In this document: positions 1 through 6,206 of the stretch, piece by piece
Position numbering within the stretch: position 1 is the first letter of the stretch
Layout of the letters: every line of letters starts with the position of its first letter
From: an uncultured Eisenbergiella sp.
GTDB lineage: Bacteria > Bacillota > Clostridia > Lachnospirales > Lachnospiraceae
NCBI GenBank assembly: GCA_948960675.1
Contig: CARDPF010000163.1
Span: forward strand, 1 to 7,213
Length of the DNA: 7,213 nucleotides
Direction: 5' to 3'
The notes under the pieces: model-generated
What the model was told of the DNA's origin: nothing
Seen by the model: only the letters and a program-made list of their open reading frames with translations
Databases searched by the model: none
Made by a program: the position numbers and the translations under genes

Positions 1-2
1 TA

Positions 3-19
3 GAGCGAGGGCATCGCTC
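3..19 (-). other. Small hairpin overlapping and competing with the long stem-loop
   Basis: GAGCGA (19-14) can pair with TCGCTC (8-3) over 6 bases around a 5-base loop (TGCCC). It uses bases 7-17 of the long stem's distal arm, so the two folds exclude each other. What follows lies outside the window. Confidence 0.4.
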
Positions 20-52
20 AATCATCTTAATCGATGATTTTGCGACACCCTC
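7..52 (-). terminator. Long stem-loop after the S41 protease gene (terminator or 3' stabiliser)
   Basis: Read as minus-strand RNA, GAGGGUGUCGC (52-42) pairs with GCGAUGCCCUC (17-7) over 11 positions without a break, nine Watson-Crick and two G-U. A 2x2 internal loop (AA opposite GA) follows, then AAUCAUC/GAUGAUU (39-33 with 26-20, 7 pairs) and a 6-base loop. On the plus strand the two G-U pairs become C/A mismatches, so the fold favours the minus-strand transcript. It begins 16 bases after the stop of the last gene, where an operon terminator is expected. The six bases that follow before the window edge (GCUCUA) are not a U-tract, so intrinsic termination is unproven. Confidence 0.5.
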
Positions 53-68
53 TTTAAAACACTGCATT

Positions 69-1295
69 CTATTCCATCTTTTCCTTTAAGATTTCCAATG
101 CCTTATTCAGCTGGTTATCCGTTCCGTCCTCCAGATAAGGCTCCGATTCAAACGGTACTTCCACATCCGGTGTAACCCCGATCTGATGGATATTGTTCCC
201 TTTTGGCGTAAAATAATTGCTCACCGTCAATTTCACTGCGGATCCGTCGGAAAGACGTACAATGCGCTGTACAATCCCTTTTCCAAAAGTCTTGGTTCCC
301 ACCAGCGTACCTATCCCATAGTCCTTGACGGCGCCCGCCAAAATCTCGGAAGCCGATGCACTGTTTGCATCCACCAACACCACCAGCGGAATGTCCAGTT
401 CACGTGACCCGTCACAGCCATATTCCTGCCGTTCCCCGTTTTTGTCCTCCGTATAAACGATCAATCCTTTGGGCAGCATCATACGGGCAATCTCGCAAAC
501 CGTAGACAGATTGCCGCCCGGATTTCCCCTAAGATCCAAAACCAGCCCTTCCATGCCGGAGCCCTTACAGGTTGCCAGCGCGTCGGTAAACTGTCCCACT
601 GTCACATCGTCAAATTCCTGAATCTGGATATAGCCGATCTGATCGTCCTTCATCACGTAAATCACGGTCTCGTTGTTCACCTTACGGCGTTCCACGTCAA
701 ACTCCAAATAGTCCGTCTCGCCCTCCCGGATCACTGTGAGATGCACCTGTGTTCCCTCATTTCCCTTGATCAGCGACACTGCGGAACTCAAATCCATCCC
801 CTGCAGCAGGGTATCCCCCGCTTTATAAAGCAGATCCCCGTCCATCAGCCCTGCCTCCTGCGCAGGCGTATCGGACATGACACGTACAATCCGGGGCAGG
901 GAGGTTTCGCTGTCGATACCCACCCTCGCACCGATTCCGTAATAAACGCCCTCCGTTTTTTCCTGCAGTTGTTTCATCTCTTCTTCCGAATAGTACATGG
1001 AATACGGATCCGCAAGGGCCGCAACCATTCCCCGGTACACGCCCTCCTGCAGTTTCTGCGCATCGACTTCTTCCAGATAATACTCACCGATCATCTGCTC
1101 CAAAACATCCATCTTTTGTTGTGCGCCCCTGCTGACCGTACCGCCGTCAGTCCCGGTAACCCCTGCCGTACTTGTTGCATTTTTGACGCTAAACGCCTGA
1201 TAGAGCTGATATCCTGCAAAATAGCCGCACCCCAAAAGAAGTGTGAGCATAATCCCCGCTATCATCCCCCCGGCGAAACTTCTTTTATGATCCAT
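69..1295 (-). CDS. Membrane-anchored S41 C-terminal processing peptidase (CtpA/CtpB type)
   Basis: A 408-residue serine protease. A signal-anchor lies at about residues 8-30. A variable linker (38-58) leads to an N-terminal helical region with the family motif YRGMVAALADPYSMYYS (87-103). A PDZ domain follows at about 117-200 (GIGARVGID...SDTPAQEAGLMDGD), then the tail-specific protease core. The catalytic serine is S314 in NSASASEI and the lysine K339 in TFGKG, 25 residues apart as in the family, with the supporting glutamine Q343. Such enzymes cut near the C-termini of extracytoplasmic proteins, with the PDZ domain gating access. The gene starts 12 bases after the M23 gene stop, with GGAG six bases before the ATG. 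Possible substrates are the M23 protein or an outside domain encoded nearby; this is inference. It is the last gene of the series and a stem-loop follows. Confidence 0.95.
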   Translation of the reverse strand: MDHKRSFAGGMIAGIMLTLLLGCGYFAGYQLYQAFSVKNATSTAGVTGTDGGTVSRGAQQKMDVLEQMIGEYYLEEVDAQKLQEGVYRGMVAALADPYSMYYSEEEMKQLQEKTEGVYYGIGARVGIDSETSLPRIVRVMSDTPAQEAGLMDGDLLYKAGDTLLQGMDLSSAVSLIKGNEGTQVHLTVIREGETDYLEFDVERRKVNNETVIYVMKDDQIGYIQIQEFDDVTVGQFTDALATCKGSGMEGLVLDLRGNPGGNLSTVCEIARMMLPKGLIVYTEDKNGERQEYGCDGSRELDIPLVVLVDANSASASEILAGAVKDYGIGTLVGTKTFGKGIVQRIVRLSDGSAVKLTVSNYFTPKGNNIHQIGVTPDVEVPFESEPYLEDGTDNQLNKALEILKEKME

Positions 1296-1307
1296 CCTTC
1301 TCTCCCA

Positions 1308-2525
1308 CTATTTTAAATAATTCCACGGACTCACATAGCTTCCGTTTAACCGAACGGAAAAATGCAGGTGGGGCCCGGTAGAACGCCCGGTAGAACCCAC
1401 TGCGGCAATCTGCGCCCCCTTGGCCACAGTCTGCCCGCTGGATACATAAAGCTTGGAAGCATGCATATAGACTGTATACAACCCGTCCCCATGATCAATC
1501 ATCACATAATTGCCCATGGAACCGTTGTACGAAGCCGCCACCACTTTTCCGTCATAAGCCGCCAGAATCGGCGTCCCGCTGGGCGCTGCAAAATCCACCC
1601 CGTTATGGAATTGCGGCGTATTCAGGATCGGGTGAATCCGGTTTCCGTACTGCTCCGATATCCTTGTATAACCCGGACAGGGCATCTGGAACATACCGCC
1701 GTCATACTTGAGCCGGTTCTGCTCCGCAAGTGCGGCCTTATCCGCAGCCACCGCCTTTTCCAGGGCAGCGATCGTCTCATTCTGCTCTGCGATCTCCGCC
1801 TCATAGGCTGCAATGGCCTCCTCCTTGTTATTGATATCCCCCTGAAAAGCCTTGATTTCCTTTTCCTTTTCGGCAATCAGCGTATTCACGGAATCCTGCT
1901 CTTTTTGAAGGCTTGCTTCCGCTTCCTCCAGCACCGCCTCCTCTTCCTCCAGCATCTGCCTGCAAAGCTTCATATACTCCACATTCTGCTTATACTCCAG
2001 AAGTTTTCTATTATCATATGAACTGAGTCTCTCGATATATTCGGCCTGATTGAGCAGGTCGGAAAAACTGCCGGAGGAAAGAAGTACATCCAAGTATCTG
2101 CCGTTGGGATTCGTCTCATACATATATTTGAGGCGAAGCTTCATTTCCTGGTATTGGTTGCTGGCGACTTCTTCCGCCCGCTCCAAATCCTCCCTAGCCT
2201 GCGCCACCTCTTCCTTTTTTTCCGTAATCTGCTCCTTGAGTTCGTCAATTTTCTCTTCCAGTTCCGCCAGCTGTCCGTCCAACTCCATTACATAATTTTG
2301 CAGATTACTCTTGGATTTTTCCAGCTGTGCCACCAGCGACTTGATATCGGACAGACCCGACTGCAGCTTTTTTCTCTCCTGCTGTGCCTGACTGATAGCC
2401 GATTGCTTCTGCTTTATGCTCTCCTCCAAATTATTCGCGGCCACCGCCGGCAGCATAGCCATTTCAGAAAACGCCAGCATACCCGCCAGCAGAAAAACCA
2501 CAATGTATCTTTTTTTCTTCCTCAT
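1308..2525 (-). CDS. Secreted coiled-coil M23 (LytM) endopeptidase, EnvC-like FtsEX partner
   Basis: A 405-residue secreted protein. A signal peptide (basic MRKKKR, hydrophobic 7-28, cleavage probably near AVA-AN, 29-30) is followed by a long, highly charged helical region (about 33-270) rich in E, K, Q and L with heptad spacing, predicted as coiled coil. A C-terminal M23/LytM domain follows (about 285-405). The metal and catalytic residues are all present: H306 and D310 (HNGVD), H355 (YMH), and H386 and H388 (GPHLHF). M23 enzymes cut peptide cross-bridges or stem peptides of peptidoglycan. The order matches E. coli EnvC, whose LytM domain is inactive and activates amidases, so this version is probably a hydrolase in its own right. 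Its place right after ftsX supports control by FtsEX. The ATG at 2525 (AAAGG upstream) is preferred over a TTG two codons earlier. Confidence 0.93.
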   Translation of the reverse strand: MRKKKRYIVVFLLAGMLAFSEMAMLPAVAANNLEESIKQKQSAISQAQQERKKLQSGLSDIKSLVAQLEKSKSNLQNYVMELDGQLAELEEKIDELKEQITEKKEEVAQAREDLERAEEVASNQYQEMKLRLKYMYETNPNGRYLDVLLSSGSFSDLLNQAEYIERLSSYDNRKLLEYKQNVEYMKLCRQMLEEEEAVLEEAEASLQKEQDSVNTLIAEKEKEIKAFQGDINNKEEAIAAYEAEIAEQNETIAALEKAVAADKAALAEQNRLKYDGGMFQMPCPGYTRISEQYGNRIHPILNTPQFHNGVDFAAPSGTPILAAYDGKVVAASYNGSMGNYVMIDHGDGLYTVYMHASKLYVSSGQTVAKGAQIAAVGSTGRSTGPHLHFSVRLNGSYVSPWNYLK

Positions 2526-2555
2526 TCGCAAACACCTTTATCTCCACCGGAAGTC

Positions 2556-3455
2556 TCAAACCCTAAGATGCTTTCGCACCGTGATAAAACTCCCCAGAAA
2601 TCCGATTCCGGCTCCAAGTCCCAGCGCAATCGGCAGAAGCGTATGGAACAGTCCCTCCACAGGCAAAAACTGCATCAACCCCGTCAAAGCCGGAAATTCC
2701 AACGCCACATATTCGATCGCCTTTTGATACAGGACATAAATGGCCGCCAACGGAATGCCCGATCCCACCAGCCCGATCAAAATCCCCTCTATCACAAAGG
2801 GGGAACGGACAAAAAAGTCTGTAGCCCCGATATATTTCATAATCGCAATCTCTTCCTTGCGTACGGAAATACCGATCACAACCGTATTGCTGATCAAAAA
2901 GACGGATACCGCCAACAAAATCGCGATAATCCCCAGCGACACATAAGCAACAATCGCATTGACCCCCGTCAATGTTGTCGCCACCAGTTCGGAACGCCTC
3001 ACATCCCGCACCTGCGGCAAAGTCTCCAGCCATTGCACAAACTCCTGCTGCAGGGAAACATCCTTTAAATAAATCTCATAATTGTCTGAACCAACCAGCG
3101 GGTTCTCCAGATAAACCTCATCCCAGCCCTCCGGCAGATTACGCGGGGCCCATTCCGTCCATGCCTGATCCGCAGAGACAAATTCTGTCCGGGAAACCTC
3201 GTCCCTTTGCCCGATCTGCTGCCCGACCTGCTCTATCTCCTCCCTTGATAGGCTTTCGTCAAAAAAAACCGTGAGGGAAACCTTTTCCTCCGCATCCTTA
3301 ATAATATTCTGAAAATTGGCAATCACCGCATAAAACAGGCCAAACAAAAACAAACAGGCACTGATGGTCGCAATGGACGCGAGGGAAAACCATTTATTCC
3401 TGAATATGTTGACCACACCCTGCTTCAAGGTATAAAAAAATGTACTAATCCTCAT
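2556..3455 (-). CDS. ftsX: Cell division membrane protein FtsX
   Basis: A 299-residue protein, the usual length for FtsX. The start MRISTFFYTLKQGVVNIFRNKWFSLAS is typical of Gram-positive FtsX. Four membrane segments are visible at about 23-46, 166-192, 217-243 and 270-292. Residues 48-160 form the large outside domain between the first two, containing VSLTVFFDESLSREEIEQV and later EIYLKDVSLQQEFV. In the family this domain binds the coiled-coil hydrolase or activator. The cytoplasmic loop RKEEIAIMKYIGATDFFVRSPF (199-220) is the conserved FtsX loop that contacts FtsE. The ATG at 3455 lies inside the end of ftsE, with a GGGCGG tract ending 8 bases upstream; an upstream frame to 3491 exists but has a non-homologous start. 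The next gene begins 30 bases on and fits as the outside partner. Confidence 0.96.
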   Translation of the reverse strand: MRISTFFYTLKQGVVNIFRNKWFSLASIATISACLFLFGLFYAVIANFQNIIKDAEEKVSLTVFFDESLSREEIEQVGQQIGQRDEVSRTEFVSADQAWTEWAPRNLPEGWDEVYLENPLVGSDNYEIYLKDVSLQQEFVQWLETLPQVRDVRRSELVATTLTGVNAIVAYVSLGIIAILLAVSVFLISNTVVIGISVRKEEIAIMKYIGATDFFVRSPFVIEGILIGLVGSGIPLAAIYVLYQKAIEYVALEFPALTGLMQFLPVEGLFHTLLPIALGLGAGIGFLGSFITVRKHLRV

Positions 3456-4188
3456 CGATATATCCGCCCTTTTCCTCGTCGCTGACAACAACGCCTTTTT
3501 TCATTGTAATGACCCGCTTCTGCATGGCGTTCACAATCTCCCTGTTGTGCGTCACCACGAGAATCGTTGTCCCTTTATCGGTATTGATCTTCTCCAAAAG
3601 CTTCATGATGTCCCAGGAATTTTTGGGATCCAAATTTCCGGTTGGCTCGTCGGCAAGTAAAATAGGCGGATCGTTCACCAGCGCACGGGCAAGGGCCACA
3701 CGCTGCTGTTCCCCGCCGGAAAGCTGCTTTGTCTTTGCCTTATATTTCCCGGCCAGCCCTACCATGGCCAGCGCCCTTGACACATTTTTGCGGATTTGCT
3801 TGGACGGGGTCAGTACCACCCTCTGCGCAAAAGCAACGTTCTCATAAACGTTCCTGTCATTCAAAAGCCTGAAATCCTGAAACACAATTCCCAGATTCCT
3901 GCGGAATTTCGGTACCTGCCGGTGCTTTAGCCTGGACACATCGGAACCGTTGACCACCACCCTGCCGCCCGTAGGCGTCAGTTCCCGCAAAAGCAGCTTA
4001 ATGAGCGTGGATTTCCCCGAACCGCTGTCCCCCACGATAAAAACAAATTCCCCTCTTTTGATCTTTAAGCTCACTTCATTGAGGGCCGGTACCCCGGTGG
4101 TGTACGTCTTGCTCACCTTATCCAGAATGATCACGTCATCCCCGTCTCTTCTCTTCTTTTTCTTCTTGTTGTTAAACGCCAAACCCAT
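3445..4188 (-). CDS. ftsE: Cell division ATP-binding protein FtsE
   Basis: A 247-residue ABC ATPase with all motifs: Walker A GDSGSGKST (53-61), Q-loop QDFRLL (104-109), signature LSGGEQQR (156-163), Walker B ILLADEPTGNLD (176-187) and switch histidine TH (213-214). FRLLNDRNVYENVAFA and KTYTTGVPALN.VSL are typical of FtsE. With FtsX it forms a type VII (mechanotransmission) ABC complex at the division site that uses ATP hydrolysis to switch on peptidoglycan hydrolases outside, not to transport. The protein begins with an unusual lysine/arginine-rich tail (NNKKKKKRR, 6-14) about 18 residues ahead of the usual FtsE start. AGGA six bases before the ATG supports this long form, although a GTG at codon 19 would give the standard length. 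The gene overlaps ftsX by 11 bases, suggesting coupled translation. Confidence 0.97.
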   Translation of the reverse strand: MGLAFNNKKKKKRRDGDDVIILDKVSKTYTTGVPALNEVSLKIKRGEFVFIVGDSGSGKSTLIKLLLRELTPTGGRVVVNGSDVSRLKHRQVPKFRRNLGIVFQDFRLLNDRNVYENVAFAQRVVLTPSKQIRKNVSRALAMVGLAGKYKAKTKQLSGGEQQRVALARALVNDPPILLADEPTGNLDPKNSWDIMKLLEKINTDKGTTILVVTHNREIVNAMQKRVITMKKGVVVSDEEKGGYIDED

Positions 4189-4196
4189 TCACCATC

Positions 4197-5285
4197 CTAG
4201 TAATCAAAACTTTCCATATACTTCATGTACTTTACCACCATCAGCGCAATTTTAAAAGTGATGGCATCCTCAAACACCCGCAAATCCAGACCGGTACTCT
4301 TCTGCAGCTTATCCAACCGGTAGACCAGCGTATTCCTGTGAATGAACAGCTGTCTGCTCGTCTCCGAAACGTTTAAGCTGTTCTCAAAAAACTTATTAAT
4401 GGTCATCAGGGTCTCTTCGTCAAAATCGTCCGGACTCTTTCCCCCGAAGATCTCCCTGATAAACATTTTGCACAAGGGAATCGGAAGCTGGTAAATCAAC
4501 CGTCCTATCCCCAATTCACTATACGCGATAATGGCGCGTTCGTCAAAGAAAATTTTTCCCACGTCCATCGCCATCTTCGCTTCCTTATAAGAACGGCTGA
4601 CCTCCTTAATCTCCTTTACCACGGTTCCGAAAGAAACCCGGCTGTCCAAAATTCCCTCGCTTTCCAAGTAAGCCCGGATGGCCGCAGCCATTTTATCAAT
4701 CTCGCGGCTGTTTTCCCCATCGGTCAGTTCCTTAACCACTATCACACTGTTTTCATCCACAGCCGTGATAAAGTCCTTACTGTTACCCGAAAACCCCACG
4801 CGCACCAGTTCCAGCACATTGTTTTCTTTGGCATTGTCACATTCGATTATCATGACCGCCCTGTCCGCATCGGCCGGAATATGTAGTTTCTTGGCCCGGC
4901 TGTAAATATCCACCAGCAAAAGATTGTCTAACAAAAGGTTTTTGATAAAATTGTCTTTGTCAAAGCGTTCTTTATAAGCAACCAGCAAATTCTGGATCTG
5001 AAAGGCTACCATTTTGCCGATCATGTAAACATTCTCACCTGCCCCCGCCACGATCAGAATGTATTCCAGCTGCTGCTCATCGTAAACCTTAAAAAATTGA
5101 TTGCCCTGTACCTCCTGGCTTTCCGCCGGAGACTCCCCAAAAAAACGAACCGGCTGCAGATACTTTTCCATCCCCTCCACCGTGGACGCCACGATCTTAC
5201 CATCCACGTCAACCAAACACAGTTCCACGCGGGCGATCGCTTTTAAACCGTCGATAGTGCCCTGCAATATCTGATTAGAAATCAT
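4197..5285 (-). CDS. CdaR/PucR-family transcriptional regulator (sugar diacid recognition domain)
   Basis: A 362-residue regulator. The N-terminal part (about residues 3-130) opens with ISNQILQGTIDGLKAIARVELCLVD and continues DGKIVAST, typical of the putative sugar diacid recognition domain of CdaR-like proteins. A middle region (about 140-250) contains SRVSFGTVVKEIKEVSRSYKEAKMAM, the GGDEF-like/PucR linker pattern ('iG......l..SY.EA..Al'). The C-terminus has LNVSETSRQLFIHRNTLVYRLDKLQKSTGLD (about 304-335), the PucR-type helix-turn-helix with the hallmark H-R-N-T-x-x-Y-R-L. CdaR proteins activate genes for glycerate and sugar diacid use, but no such gene is present here. It is first in a tight series and its stop is 8 bases before ftsE, so it may control this envelope operon, possibly itself included. 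The effector is unknown. The ATG at 5285 has AGGAG at 7 bases. Confidence 0.9.
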   Translation of the reverse strand: MISNQILQGTIDGLKAIARVELCLVDVDGKIVASTVEGMEKYLQPVRFFGESPAESQEVQGNQFFKVYDEQQLEYILIVAGAGENVYMIGKMVAFQIQNLLVAYKERFDKDNFIKNLLLDNLLLVDIYSRAKKLHIPADADRAVMIIECDNAKENNVLELVRVGFSGNSKDFITAVDENSVIVVKELTDGENSREIDKMAAAIRAYLESEGILDSRVSFGTVVKEIKEVSRSYKEAKMAMDVGKIFFDERAIIAYSELGIGRLIYQLPIPLCKMFIREIFGGKSPDDFDEETLMTINKFFENSLNVSETSRQLFIHRNTLVYRLDKLQKSTGLDLRVFEDAITFKIALMVVKYMKYMESFDY

Positions 5286-5476
5286 GCCCCTTCTCCTCTC
5301 AACGTCAAATTCCACAATTGCGTTGCAGCGTTTTGAAATTTTATAACTATACCCTCAATTTATTTTATAGTAATACATCAAAAAAAGCTATAGAAAACTG
5401 CAAAAAATTTATGCAATTTGGTAATAAGGGTTACTATTCACGGGCAATGTCACTTAGTTAAGCCACGGGTTTTGGG
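5286..5476 (-). promoter_or_regulatory. Leader and promoter region of the CdaR-ftsEX-M23-S41 operon
   Basis: This non-coding stretch changes character from right to left. From 5439 to 5476 it is mixed or GC-rich, with CACGGG twice (5439-5444 and 5464-5469), 25 bases apart. From about 5331 to 5430 it is strongly AT-rich. On the minus strand TATAAAAT occurs at 5362-5369 and again at 5338-5345, either of which could serve as a -10 box; neither has a convincing TTGACA-like -35 at 16-18 bases. TTGCA appears three times on the strands of this stretch, including the pair in 5399-5417. No riboswitch-like or T-box structure was recognised. A promoter is expected because the gene to the left starts a tight gene series after a 235-base gap. 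The exact start point is a guess. Confidence 0.4.
5293..5297 (-). promoter_or_regulatory. Strong ribosome binding site of the CdaR-type regulator
   Basis: AGGAG on the minus strand lies exactly 7 bases before the ATG at 5285. The reading frame is open back to a GTG at 5315, but that codon has no purine-rich tract upstream, so this site fixes the start at 5285. Confidence 0.75.
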
Positions 5477-5513
5477 GGGCGGTTTTTGCGCAGCAAAACT
5501 CGAAATACCGCCC
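5477..5513. repeat. Nested inverted-repeat element (stem-loop) after the TagA-like gene
   Basis: Outer arms GGGCGGT (5477-5483) and ACCGCCC (5507-5513) are perfectly complementary over 7 bases. Inside, TTTTGC (5484-5489) and GCAAAA (5493-5498) form a second 6-base stem with a 3-base loop. The inner stem abuts the left outer arm, so the two could stack, leaving CTCGAAAT (5499-5506) as a one-sided bulge. It lies 7 bases past the stop of the TagA-like gene, where a terminator is expected, but in the minus-strand direction it is followed by CCCAAAACCC and not by a T-run. It may stop or stabilise the transcript without a U-tract, or be part of a dispersed repeat. The bases are certain; the function is not. 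Confidence 0.5.
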
Positions 5514-5520
5514 TGAACCG

Positions 5521-6183
5521 TTACGTTTTTTCTTCGTTATACGCATTTACTCTTTTCCGGAAGAGTTTTTTCTGTATGCGCAGAAAAATGTTGGACTTTG
5601 TCCTCCCCGGAAGACGTTTTTCCGGAAGGGCAATCCACAATTCCGCATTTAAAAATTTCCTTCCGGCATGCATCAACTCCAAGTCAACCGGCCAGGTCAT
5701 CCGGGAAAGAATCACCGCCGGCGCCGCCGCGTTTAGTGCATTCATAAGGCGTTCTTTTTGCTGTTCCTGTTCGTCAAAACCGCATTTTCCCACAATATTT
5801 AAGCCGTCCTGCTGCCCAAGCAGCATTTTCTCCAGCGCCTGTGCCGCTTCCTGTGTATCTGACAGCAGGTAAACCGCCTCCTGCTGGCGGGCCAGCCGCC
5901 TTAAAAATTCTTTTAAAAAAACCCGTTCCTCGATCTCCCGGATGCGCCCTGCATTGGCAATGCCTGCCGCTTCCAAAATTTCCGGATCCACGCATAACGT
6001 CATATCCGTATCTTCCAACAGTCCCTTCACACGCACATCCTTGGCCGCAGATGCCAGCGTCTGTGTCGTCAGATAAGTGGCCGTATTCAGGGCCCCGCTG
6101 CGCAGGCACCTGTCCGCCCGCCGCAGCGATTCCCTCGCCGTCATATCCAAAAGGGAAATTCCCAGAATCGAAAATCTCCTCAT
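5521..6183 (-). CDS. Divergent WecG/TagA/CpsF-family protein, probable degenerate glycosyltransferase
   Basis: A 220-residue protein. The N-terminal half follows the WecG/TagA/CpsF pattern: RRFSILGISLLDMTARES (residues 2-19, family theme 'LGVPVD.LT..EA'), YLTTQTLASAAKD (37-49, the substrate-binding strand and helix), DTDMTLCVDPEIL (58-70, position of the 'AD.V.PDG' strand) and EERVFLKEFL (85-94, matching 'ERV.G.DL'). VYLLSDTQEAAQAL (104-117) and NIVGKCGF (129-136) match the 'v.LLGg..gva' and 'iVG...Gyf' segments. Known members transfer N-acetylmannosamine-type sugars to lipid-linked precursors of wall teichoic acid or similar polymers. The expected G-x-P-[KR]-Q-E motif is replaced around residues 158-167 (ILSRMTWPVD), and the GVGG-F-D segment is missing, so activity is doubtful. 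The basic tail (194-211) could bind membrane. The ATG at 6183 is preferred over a GTG at 6207 because AAGGGGG lies 7 bases before it. Confidence 0.72.
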   Translation of the reverse strand: MRRFSILGISLLDMTARESLRRADRCLRSGALNTATYLTTQTLASAAKDVRVKGLLEDTDMTLCVDPEILEAAGIANAGRIREIEERVFLKEFLRRLARQQEAVYLLSDTQEAAQALEKMLLGQQDGLNIVGKCGFDEQEQQKERLMNALNAAAPAVILSRMTWPVDLELMHAGRKFLNAELWIALPEKRLPGRTKSNIFLRIQKKLFRKRVNAYNEEKT

Positions 6184-6206
6184 ACCTGTTCCCCCTTCTC
6201 CTGCCA
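6184..6206 (-). promoter_or_regulatory. Ribosome binding site that decides the TagA-like start
   Basis: The 23 bases between the stop of the anchored protein and the ATG at 6183 hold AGGAGAAGGGGG, with the last G seven bases before the ATG. A longer frame is possible from a GTG at 6207 that shares its first base with the upstream stop codon, but this purine-rich tract would then lie inside the gene. The tract is therefore read as the Shine-Dalgarno site of the ATG. Confidence 0.65.

Noticed and set aside
741..1316. 191-codon open frame on the plus strand
   Set aside because: It lies opposite the S41 protease gene, whose catalytic motifs are unmistakable, and its translation shows no family features.
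1362..2021. 219-codon open frame on the plus strand
   Set aside because: It is antisense to the M23 gene; the leucine-rich translation mirrors the charged coiled coil on the other strand.
2154..3068. 304-codon open frame on the plus strand across the M23 and ftsX genes
   Set aside because: It is antisense to two clearly real genes and crosses their junction. Its product is a low-complexity mix rich in H, Q, R and L with no domain.
5286..5315. Longer regulator starting at GTG 5315
   Set aside because: There is no ribosome binding site before it, and the extra residues are not typical of the family; AGGAG precedes the ATG at 5285.
5286..5520. Riboswitch, T-box or small protein in the central gap
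   Set aside because: No conserved riboswitch or T-box core was recognised, and no short frame with a start and ribosome binding site stood out.
5524..5530. T-run on the plus strand after the inverted repeat at 5477-5513, as a plus-strand terminator
   Set aside because: The T-run begins about 10 bases past the stem, is the complement of lysine codons of the TagA-like gene, and no plus-strand gene leads into it.
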